From positions 620,001 to 684,000 of the forward strand of contig JAJAGP010000020.1 of the NCBI GenBank assembly GCA_025084515.1: a stretch of DNA of 64,000 nucleotides, in the 5' to 3' direction. The notes below the pieces were generated by a model, which saw only the letters and a list, made by a program, of their open reading frames with translations, was not told where the DNA came from and did no database searches. Origin of the DNA: Ancistrus triradiatus (taxonomy: Eukaryota > Chordata > Actinopteri > Siluriformes > Loricariidae). Positions 13,301-25,300 of this stretch are shown here, one piece after another. A program made the position numbers and the translations under genes. Numbering within the stretch: the stretch's first letter is position 1; each line of letters starts with the position of its first letter.

Positions 13301-16300
13301 TTAGATAGTTTGTGACACCATTTGTATGCTTATTAATTTGTAGTCCTTCATTATTTTTGTGTCTCATAGTAGGTGTCACTCCCATCACATCATTGGGATT
13401 ATTTATGACCAACAATGACAATCAGTCAGCAACAGTGGCAGGTAAACAGCGTTCCAATGTTTTCCTTCAACACATTACGTCTGACATTTAGCCAAATGAC
13501 ACAACTGTAATCAATACTAGTTGTAAAAAGGGATTGTGGTAGCCTAGCGGGTAAGGTACTGGACTATGGACCAGAAGGTCCAGGGTTCAAATCCCACCTC
13601 CGCCAAGCTGCCACTGTTGGGTCCTTGAGCAAGACCCTTAACCCACAATTGCTTGGATTGTAAGACTGTACCAATTGTAAGTTGCTCTGGATGAGGACGT
13701 CTGCTAAATGCTGTAAATGTAAATATAAAAGAAAGATGTAAAGAAACAGCTTGAAGAGATCTAATGTGGAAAACAAGTATACATTTTGAACATATTCTCA
13801 TATTCTTACCAAAAACAGGCTGTTTCCTCAAGATCTTACAGATGGGAATGTGTTTGGGAATTATATAAGAAAGCTGATGCAGGCAATAACAACATTCAAG
13901 GTAGAGGGGTTTAAATGAATATCCCGATTAAGCCAATAAACATGTTCATTTGTTGTGTATTCATTATTCGAATATCATTATTCTGTAAGTAAGCCCAGAA
14001 ACAGGTTTTGGTATTAGGAGATGCAATACAGATGTGTGTCCATATTTTTTTAAAACTACAAGACCTTGTAAATTGGATATATGGGATGGATTATCTGGTA
14101 CTGTTTCTATACAGGATAAGTAAGGATGCTGTAATTTTGCCAGTTGCCAGAAAAGATGATATATAAAATAAATGTAAAAGATAATAGAAAGAAAACTATC
14201 CTGAAAAGGGAAAACATCTAAAAACTGGAATCGAAGATGTTGGCATGTCATGAAGAAAACTTAATGTAAAAGTACTCGAATGACAGTCCATGAGAAATCG
14301 TCTCTAGGGCCCTGTGAAATTCGTTTGATTTTTTTCCAAATTCAATTTTTATTTTTTGTAATTTTATTTTTTTTCCCACCACTATAATTTTAAGGTTTTT
14401 AAGTGTTTTCCTTTAATAAAATAACTACAATCAAACAATCAATAGCAAAATGGAGTCTTTGTATTTAATGAAATTTCTGCTATAACATTTAGCAACATCA
14501 AAAAGATAAATGAAAGTTGTAAAAACAAATAAGGAAAGGTTCAAGGTGATATTTTATAACTATAGATAAAAGTGCAATTTGTAACTTCATTTGACTTCAA
14601 CAAACCTAATCCCTCAAATCGTTAGGATATTTGTTTTGCAATTAAGACTAGAGATACACCTGAATGCGCTAAAAACAAAATCAAACACTACCTCATCATC
14701 GATATGCGTCAGCACCGGTCTCAAAAACAAAGCCACTCGTATATAAGTGTTAGTTACAGAAATCAGTAAATTCAAATACGCATACACAAGATTTTTTTTT
14801 TCCAAAAAGATTTTTTCCTATAAAGAATTCCCATTATCCAAATATTCACTATCTAACCCATCCTTGGATGTGTATGACTATAGGTAACCTTAATTACTGC
14901 ATTTCAGATATGTGATAATTAATTTAAATGCACGTCACGTCAAGACATGTCTATAAAGTGTAAATGTTAAATTCACAGCCAGGGAGTCTTGATAGATGTT
15001 TTGTTCTCAATAAAGATTAGTAATACTTTTTATACATAATGTTTTAAGGCAGTATGAGCTAAAATTCACATCACAATATTTTTCACTATTAATACCATAA
15101 CGATATATCATGATATATCAAAAAATAAATAAAAATAGATGAGGCTGTATTTAATTTTAATTATTAAGAACCAACTACAGTTCAAAAGTAGTCATAATAA
15201 ACATGCTATAAAGTCAAAACATAAGAGTGCGTAATTTCAGTAGAAAAATATTTTCAGTGCGTTTGCCAGTCGCAGATGTTTAAATCCAAATAAATCTAAA
15301 TCTAGGCATTTAGCAGACGCCCTTATCCAGAGTGACTTACAACTGATACAATCCAAGCAATTGTAGATTAAGTTTTTGCTCAAGGACCCAACAGTGGCAG
15401 CTTGGCAGAGGTAGAAGTCTGACCTTCTGGTCCATAGTCCAGTACCTTAACTGCTAGGCTACCACAGTGTTTGTGTGTACTCTGTTTTTTGTGTGTGGCA
15501 TGTGTGTGATTGTTTCCGTTTCACTATTTCTGGGTTTATCATGGTATGGAAAACTCCATATCATGGAACAGTGTCTTACCAGTATTCACTTTAATACCAA
15601 GAACATGCTAGAACTTTAGGTGAAAACATGAATAATTTAAGATCTGCCACTTCTACCTACATTCACTCCAAATACCTAGTGTTTCTCATTTTGCAAGTTC
15701 CTGAATATAGTTACAATGTGTATAGCTTGTTGCCCACACCAACCATAATGACCACTTTGCAGAAGTCCTATTTTCACAAGTAGATACAACAAGCACAAAA
15801 ATAATGCATAAGTATGATACATTTACACAAAATGCACCCACACATTTCTGCTTGAACTACTCACATGACAACAGTGAACAATCAAACAGTGGTAAACCTA
15901 CACAGACATGAGAGGCAGGGCTACAAAGGATCAATTTTGTAACACATTTTAGCATTGTGTGTAGGCACATTACATATCAAGCATCATGATGCACACAGGG
16001 TCATCTATGAAGGCGAGATACCAAAAGTGTTCTAGAATCTGCTCCAAATTGATCAGGACTTACCATTAATATGCATTTTAGAAGATCTAAATCTACAAAC
16101 GTCATACGTATACATACACACAAGCATGCTCAACTCTTTCTACCATACAGTTATCACCTACATAAACCGTCCAGTACAACACCACCATTAAATCCTTTTC
16201 ACATTTACAACAGTACAATCCTCAGTACAGTATCAGGATTGTATCCAGATTACATTCCACTATGTGTAAAACCCGATTTACACTTGGATTGGATTGTATC

Positions 16301-19300
16301 CTGATTTTGATCGCATACAGAGGTGCATGAAAGTTTGTGAACCCTTCAGAATTTTCTATATTTCTGCATAAATATGACCTAAAACATCAGATTTTCACAC
16401 AAGTCCTAAAAGTAGATAAAGAGAACCTAGTTAAACAAAAGAGACAAAAATATTATACTTGGTCATTTATTTATTGAGGAAAATGATCCAATATTACAAA
16501 TTAGTGAGTGGCAAAAGTATGTGAACCTCTTGGATTATCAGTTCATTTAAAGGTGAAATTAGAGTCAGGTGTTTTCAATCAATGGGATGACAATCAGGTG
16601 TGAGTGGGCACCCTGTTTTATTTAAAGAACAGGGATCTATCAAAGTCTGCTCTTCACAGCACGTTTGGGGAAGTGTATCATGGCACAAACAAAGAAGATT
16701 TCGGAGGAGCTCAGAAAGAGAGTTGTTGATGCTCATCAGACTGGAAAAGGTTACAAAACCATCTCTAAGGAGTTTGGACTCCACCAATCCAAGTCAGACA
16801 GATTGTGTACAAATGGAGGAAATTCAAGACCATTGTTACCCACTCCAGGAGTGGTTGACCAACAAAGATCACTCTAAGAGCAAGCGTGTAATAGTTGGCG
16901 AGGTCACAAAGCACCCCAGGGTAACTTCTAAGCAACTGAAGGCCTCTCTGTCATTGGCTAATGTTAATGTTCATGAGTCCACCATCAGAACACTGAACAA
17001 CAATGGTGTGCATGGCAGGGTTGCAAGGAGAAAGCCACTGCTCTCCAAAAAGAATGTTGCTGCTCGTCTGCAGTTTGCTAAAGATCACGTGGACAAGCCA
17101 GAAGGTTATTGCTGACCCTCACTGGTACGTTGTCCAAATTACTAATGACAATTAAAAGTTTATTGCGTTGACCGGCTGTGTGTATAAACAGACAAATAGT
17201 CAAACTAACACAATGTAACTTTGGGGAAACAAATGTTGGTGATGATTCTGTTTCCACTTTTCTCTCGAACTTAATCAGAAGTCACCACAAAGTCAATGGA
17301 ACGCAGCCAACAACATTCATTCTATCCATTTTTATGATTAAATAAAGGTGGATCAGTTCTCATTGTTTGTTCCAGAAGGAAAAGACACACATCACGTAAC
17401 TTGGTGAGAAATGGATTGATGGATTTCCTTTTAACAGAAACCCTTTTTCTATGTTAACTCCCAAAGTTGGCACCTTTCTCTTAGCTATGGAAAGTAAAGA
17501 GATCGTGTAAGACCATATGACCTGTGATGCAGCAATTATCTTTTGCATAAAAGCTGTGAACACCACAGGAATGGGGTGTGATGTGGTCATTTATTTATTA
17601 CAGGGGATAAAGCAAACATTTCAATACGGCTAACAAGAGATGCATTAGACTTTCAAGTGTGAAAGCATGTTTTTAAAATCATATCCGTAAACAACCCAGA
17701 TACAAAACACATGAAATGACCAAGTGTAAATGAGGTCTTTGAGTCTGCTGGTGCATAAAAATTTCTTCCAGTGAATGTTCCAAGGGTTATTCTTTCAGGA
17801 AAACCAAAAAAACCTTGGTGTAAACATCTCTGTGCTGCAGAGGTGGAGACTGTGTGTTATTTGTGGCTGACACCGCAGGATTAAATCTGACAGGACATGC
17901 ACATTCAGCTCAGCTTGCAAAATGACGGTAGCTGATGCGGTACAGCAGCTTTTAAAGAGGCCACTGTATTCACCAAGGCTGTGGGAATGGACTTATTGTA
18001 TTCTGTTAGGGGATTCTTATCTGCAATTATTAAGAGGTGATGCCTCAAATGTGATATTTTCCTTCATGTTAGCCACTAACAATGGCCAGAGAGACAGCAC
18101 TGACTTTGTTTAATGAAATACAGGAATGCTTCAAAACAATTCAAATCACAACAACAATTAAAAAAGTCATTACTCAATTGGTTTCCTGGATTACAAAGAG
18201 TCTGCCAGCTTGGAATCGATGAGAATGCTGTGTGTATTAGTGTGCAGAGAATCCCTGATGACATTGGAAGATTTGGGAGCATGTAGTCATGTTGATAGAG
18301 GTGAGAATGTTGACATTACAATGCCCTTTGCATACCATACTGCATACTTCATGCAGTCTCATTCTTTCCCTTCACCATTCTCGAGGAGCTAATGACAAGG
18401 TTTTGTGAGATGACGACATCGCCACAGCAAGACCAGAACTAGAGCACCGAATCAAAGGCAAATCCTAAGTTGTAAATAAAATCAGCAGGAGAAATCTAAA
18501 TGAATATGCACATTAGATGCTTAGCTAAGTAGATGTGCAGAAAAGAAAGCAGGCTTACTGTAGTTAGCCTTAGACATTACATTATGAGGTTTTAATATCA
18601 GAGAGGCAAACACTCTAGTGATCGACTGATGTGGGATTTTAATGGCTGATGCCAATATATAGAGAGTAGGGTGACCGATGGCCAGTATATAATGCAGAAT
18701 ACAACATGTGTGTGTTGTTCTTTTGCAACTGATAATAATAATAAATGATACAAAGTTGCTGAATCTAAAACATTTATTTAAGCTATAAATGCTGCACTGT
18801 GTTTTTTATGAATCAAAAATGAAAAACATTTTGTTGAACTCAACATTGCCAGATAACAGCATCATCTTTTTTCTGGTATAAAACAACGGAAATGTGTAAA
18901 TACAGAGGTGCTTGAAAGTTTGTGAACCCTTTAGAATTTTCTATATTTCTGCATAAATACAGTGGTATGAAAAAGTTTGGGCACCCCTGATAATTTTCAT
19001 GATTTTAGTTTATAAATCATTGGTTGTTCAGATCAGCAACTTAGTTAAATATATCATATAGCAGATGAACACAGTGATATTTGAGAAGTGAAATGAAGTG
19101 TATAGGATTTACAGAAAGTGTGCAGTAATTATTCAAACAAAATTAGGCAGGTGCATAAATTTGGGCACCCCAGCAGAAAAATTACATCAATATTTAGTAG
19201 ATCCTCATTTTGTAGAAATAACAGCCGCTAAACGCTTCCTACAGCTTCCAGTCTGGATTCTGGTTGAAGGTGCTTTGGACCATTCTTCTTTAGAAACATC

Positions 19301-22300
19301 TCCAGTTCAGTCATCTTTGATGGTTTCCAAGCATGGACAGCCCACATTTTCAGTAATATTCATGTCTGGGGACTGAGATGGCCATTCCAGAACGTTGTAC
19401 TGGTTCCTCTGCATGAATGCCTTAGTAGATTATGAGCAGGGTTTGGGGTCGTTGGCCTCGGTGCAACTTTGTCACTGATTCTTGAACATTGTTCTTAAGA
19501 ATCTGGAGATATTAACTGGAATCCATGCGACCCTCAATTTTAACAAGATTCCTAGTACCTGCACTGGCCACACAGTCCCGCGGGCATTATGGAACCGCCA
19601 CCAAATTTTACTGTGGGTAGCAAGTGTTTGTCTTGGGATGCTGTGTTCCTTTTCCGCTCCTTGTTATGTCCAAATAACTCAATTTTAGTTTCATCAGTAC
19701 ACAGCACTTTATTCCAAAATGAAGCTTGATTGTCCAAAATGTGCTGTAGCACACCTCAATGACTCTGTTTGTGGCGTGTCTGCAGAAAAGGCTTCTTCTG
19801 CATTACTCTCCCATACAGCCTCTCCTTGTGCAAAGTGCGCTGTATAGTTGAACGATGAACAGTGACACCATCTGCAGCAAGATGAGGTTGTAGGTCTTTG
19901 GAGGTGGTCTGTGGCTTGACTATGACTGTTCTCACTATCTTTCGCCTCTGCCTATCTGAATTTTTCTTGGTCTGCCACTTCGGGAGTTCCTTAACTAGAA
20001 CTGTGCCTGTGGTCTTCCATTGCCTCACTATGTTCCTCACAGTGGAAACTGACAGCTGAAATCTCTGAGAGAGCTTTTCCCTTTCCCTGAACCATGATGT
20101 TGAACAACCTTTGTTTTCAGGCCATTTGAGAGTTGTTTTGAGGCTCCCATATTGCCACTCTTCAGAGAAGATGCAAAGAGGAGAAAAACTTCCAATTGGC
20201 CACCTTAACCCTTTATCATAGTTGGACTCACTTGTGTATGTAGATCAAGGGTCAGTGAGCTTACAAAACATATTTTGTGTTCCAATAATTAGTGCTAAAG
20301 GTATTCAAATGACAAGGGTGCCCAAATTTATGCACCTGCCTAATTTTGTTTGAATATTACTGCACACTTTCTGTAAAACCTATAAACTTAATTTCACTTC
20401 TCAAATATCACTGTGTTCATCTGCTATATGATATATTTACCTGAAATTGCTGAGCTGGACAACCAATGATTTATAAAGAAAAATCATGAAAATTATCAGG
20501 GGTGCCCAAACTTTTTCATACCACTGTATGACCTAAAACATCATCAGATTTTTCACACAAGTCCTAAAAGTAGATAAAGAGAACCCAGTTAAACAAATGA
20601 GGGAAAAATATTATACTTGGTCATTTATTTATTGAGGAAAATGATCCAATATTACATATTAGTGAGTGGCAAAAGTATGTGAACCTCTAGGATTAGCAGT
20701 TAATTTGAAGGTGAAATTAGAGTCAGGTGTTTTCAACCAATGGGATGACAATCAGGTGTGAGTGGGCACCCTGTTTTATTTAAAGAACAGGATCTATCAG
20801 AGTCTGCTCTTCACAACACATGTTTGTGGAAGTGTATTATGGCACGAACAAAGGATTTCTGAGGACCTCAGAACGAGAGCTGTTGATGCTCATCAGGCTG
20901 GAAAAGGTTACAAAACCATCTCTAAAGAGTTTGGACTCCACCAATCCACAGTCAGACAGATTGTGTACAACTGGAAGAAATTGAAGACCATTGTTACCCT
21001 CCCCAGGAGTGCTTGACCAAAGATCACTCCAAGAGCAAGGCGTGTAATATCTACCATCTTAATCCAATTGAAATGTTGTGGAAGGACCTGAAGCGAGCAG
21101 CTAATGTGAGGAAACCCACCAACATCCCAGAGCTGAAGCTGTTCTGTATGGAGGAATGGGATAAAATTCCTCCAAGCCGGTGTGCAGGACTGATCAACAG
21201 ATACAGGAAACGTTTAGCTGCAGTTATTGCTGCACAGGGGGGGTCACACCAGATACTGAAAGCAAAGGTTCACATACTTTGCCACTCACTAATATGTAAT
21301 ATTGGATCATTTTCATCAATAAATAAATGACCAAGTATAATATTTTGGTCTCATTTGTTTAACTGGGTTCTCTATCTACTTTTAGGACTTGTGTGAAAAT
21401 CTGATGATGTTTTAGACCATATTTATGCAGAAATATAGAAAATTCTAAAGGGTTCACAAACTTTCAAGCACCACTGTACTTGCAACGATGTTTGAGGTGG
21501 TGCATATGGTAGCAAAATCTTTTTGTTTTTAACCCCATTCTCAGTTCACAGCAGCAAGTTGTAATACTCTGCGTTTTCTCTGCTATTCTTGAATCGGTCG
21601 ACTACTACAGCACTCAGGCCATTAGTTTTTCATACAAGTATTTGTTCAGATTAGGGCTGTCAAAGATAATGTGACAATCTGAATGCTGTTAATTGCATTG
21701 TCGCTGCCGGACCCTGTAATTTCAAATCGACAGGCATGTGTGCTTTATACATGTAAATAGTTTGGAACTGTACAAGCTCTCAACCTGCTAAATTTCCACA
21801 TCTGTCTACCAGTCCTTCAAGACTGGAGGGTAATTAACTCCTACCAGGTAAATTATAGGTAACTGTTTGTGTAAAAGTGCATGTGTGAAAGGACTTTGAG
21901 TGCAAATTAATTTTATTTTAGCAGCTATTTGCTTCCTTTACTTGTTGCAATATTTCTGGCCATTCTGCCATAAAGCCCAGATTGGTGGAGTGCTGTAGTG
22001 GTGGTTGACCCTCTGGATTTTTCACCACAGGATCTTTGGAGCTCAGCCAGAGTGACTGCTGGGTTCTTGGTAACTCTCTTACAAAGGCTCTTCTCCCCCA
22101 CCTCTTCAAGTGTGCCTCAGCGCAGTTCAGTGTACCACACCCAGTCACGGTCTGGAGTGGTCACAACAGACAAACAAACTGTGCTTTGAGGGTCAAAAGT
22201 ACTTGGACATGGTATGGATGGCCTAGTGTGAGTATGCCCTAACAAAAACAAAACAAGCCACTAGAAATGAAACTAAAGCAGACTGGTATACAAAAAACAG

Positions 22301-25300
22301 ACAAAAACTAATTCACATTGGAACAAATGGAGCTTAAGGAACAAAGGCTTGAACTCAAAGCACACCGAAAGCTTGTGGCTTTACCCCAAGCGATTCAAAC
22401 AACGGGTCTAAAGAGTGGATGATGTGATTAAGGAAAGGTGGGAACGGTAATAAAAAAAAATCAATATCGGTGAAGAGCTGGGTCAGCGGCATGGGCGACA
22501 ATCAGGAAAGCAACATGGAAGACAAACACCAAGAAGTTCATAAGAATTCTTAGAACTGTTCTCAAGAAAAGACTTAAGAAATTACTTGAAGAATAGCAAT
22601 TTTTGGAACTTTTTTCTTAAGAATGAAGTTAAAAGAAAACACGCATAAGAACATTTTGTTTAACACACTTTCGTGAATCCAGTCCCTGATCTTTATTATG
22701 TAAATGCAATCAAATGCTTCATACGAGCTCCAGGAAGACAATGTACTATTTACAGGTCCTCAGTGCTCACGCTAAAAGGCCGGCTAAATGGAAACTCTCT
22801 CAATTATTACTGAGGAGGGATCAGTTTTCACAGGAGCAGGCGGCTTTTAACACTATACTCATGAACACAAAGGAGAGCCTCATACAGGTATGAGTTCAAT
22901 AGTTCGATGAAAGAAGAGGCTGTAGCACAGGTCTATCTTTATCCACAGTGCAAGCTTTGTGTTTGGAAGGCCATGCAAGAAGCGAGAATTGCCAGCTATG
23001 TGTGAAATGCCATCCTGTTGATCTAATCCAGCCTTTGTTTTGCTGCCAGGGATTGTGTCTTGGATAATTAAAAATGGAAATGGGGCTAAACAAGGCCATA
23101 AAACATTAGGCCAGAATCTTGTTACGATGATGGCACCTGTCACCGATTTCAGGAGTGACCCCTAGACTTTTTTTTTTCCTTTTTACTTTTAGTGTTGGGA
23201 GGTATAACGATGTTCATTCAGTTCATACAATTACTGGTAAACTAGGTAATAAAATTGTGGTTAATTAGCTCAGTCTCACACTGAAATTTTGAAAGTAAAC
23301 CAAGTACGGTATAATGTTTGACAATACTGGAGAATGCAGAGAAAGAAATGTTAGACACTCCTCAATACAGAAGCTCTCCAGATCCTCCATGGTCCTATAT
23401 CCTCTCTTGTGGCCTCTCCTCTTTAGCTCACAGAGTTTCAAGAAAGGTTAGGCGAAGCCAAAAGATTTTATGGTCATTGCCCATTTTTGTGTGGATATGG
23501 ATGCATGTGTTTTCATCCGTCGCGTCCCAGTTATCCCATCATCATCAAAGGCAATGTTCAGACAGATGCAAAAACAGATTTTGTGCAGTCTGATGGCTAA
23601 TAACCACATGGAATCTGAGTTTTATCAGTCGGACTCAAGTTCAAGTCACAGTTACACCCCTCAGCACTGAAACTGCAACATCAATGTGGAAAGTGATGGA
23701 ATTATGGAAATCTCAGGATCAATAGAGATGTTAAAGACATGCAAATGATAAAGCAATGGAAACAAAACCTTGAAAAAAATCTCAATATAATGGATGCATT
23801 GCACAATCATCCCACATGACTTGACGTTTCTGCTCTCTGGCTTTTATGCCCCTCCCACATGCCACAGACTGGAGGTAGATAATTGAAAAATTGGCCATTT
23901 GACCATCCTTGATTTTCATAACCTTTCTTGTGTTGCAATTTAAATGTTGTGGAGTGTACATGTTAGGAGACATGCAGCTATGTTCACACTGCAGGTAAAA
24001 GTTGCACAATTCAGATTTTTTCCTCATATGTAACAGTGCATTTACATGCAGTTAATAATCTGATAACTGCAGAAAAAAACAGATTGTTTTTGATTGGTTT
24101 TCTACTTTGCAATCAGCCAATAATCTCACAGAAGGATGTGAGGTAATTTAAAAATTAAATAATGAAATTCTTCATTTCCTCAAGCATATGCCGCATTTCA
24201 GAGTGTCTGGTAGCTGTTTGCGGATGCTGAATCCCCACACATGATGTTCTTCCACTTCAGCTTCACTCAAGTTGTTTCCATCATCAGCTCCAGCCCAACC
24301 ATACCCAGACCCCACCAGAGGGCAGTAACTCTCTCCCTCCTCCGGTTGGCTGGGGACGAAGAACTATCACGATAAGACTTGTTTGTTTAGATAAACTAGT
24401 TTCATTCTTACATTTATCATCTACACCACCCAAGAAGAATGGGCCCCTTTTTGAGATTTGGTAATCGTAAAGTTCTTCCTCATAACGCTTAGAGAGTTTT
24501 TCCTTGCCACTGTCGCCCTAGGCTTACTCAATTCGGGACTGGCCTTAGATATAGAAGATAATCAACCATTTTTGCTTTGAGACAATGCTACATAGTAAAA
24601 AGCGCTATATAAATAAATTACTCGACTTTAATTCCCAGGTTGCCAAATCCCTCAAGAGTTTGTATATTTATTTAATGTCGCTATCAACACCAATGGCCAT
24701 TTTAGTGGCAGACACACAAGGTTACATCGAAACTAGTCATATATACACTCAAGTCGGGGCATTTGGCATAATCAATTAACCTAGTGCATGTCTTTGGACA
24801 GCGGGAGAAAACCGGAATACCATGAGAGAAACAACCGACCAGGTCTACAAAAACAAGCCCAAAAGAAGCAAAAAGTCTCCTATAATAAGCAGACCTGGCA
24901 ACCATGTTTGATTCTGCTAGCCACTTCTGAGCAGACTGAGAAAGCCGACTTTATACATGGGTACACATGCACAGAGAAATCTACCTCTGTCTATTGGTTT
25001 ACTTAATCTGATTTCTAGGCACCAATTTGATCTAAGAAAATCAAAGCATGCTGTTTACTGACCACTGCAGAAATCTGTTTATGATCAGATGAAATGCATG
25101 TAAACGCACTCAGTGTCTCTCATGCCTTGTTGGATATTTGTGTGTAGAAGTTGCAGAGCTGTTATTTGGTGGTCGGGGCTAAGCTGAAAATCGCTGACAC
25201 ATTATCAGTCTCAGGGAAACACAGCACAACAGGAAACCTGACATTCGGCTCACACTCGCTCTGTGAATGTACAGCAAAAGAAAAAAATCCCCCTGTAGGG

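Larger units (their letters stand above)
18903..21476 (+). mobile_element. Tc1 family A element (outer), itself interrupted
   Basis: TIRs cagaggtgcttgaaag (left) and ctttcaagcaccactg (right) with TA duplications at 18901-18902 and 21477-21478. Without the inner insertion it is about 1005 bases, with an internal deletion in the transposase. The related locus at 39380 has a single TA at the equivalent point, confirming a precise insertion. Confidence 0.93.
18616..21607. mobile_element. hAT-like host repeat carrying a double Tc1 nest
   Basis: Terminal repeats tagtgatcgactgat (18616) and its approximate complement ending gtcgactacta (21607), with flanks aaacactc and cagcactc (6 of 8 match). Interior 18630-18900 and 21479-21600 match the uninterrupted relative at 39105-39620. 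About 416 bases of host are split by a Tc1 element. Confidence 0.65.
24035..25110. mobile_element. TIR element filled with other repeats, family G
   Basis: Left end agtgcatttacatgcagtta and right end gcatgtaaacgcact are inverted, each followed inward by a ctgcagaaa...cagatt segment. Inside are a LINE tail (24480-24640), a SINE B piece (24655-24840) and a CTCF-like motif. A relative starts at 33750. Class unknown. Confidence 0.5.

Noticed and set aside
13531..13600. tRNA gene
   Set aside because: A and B boxes and a tRNA-like start are present, but the sequence is the head of a multi-copy SINE with a LINE-type tail, and no stable acceptor stem was evident.
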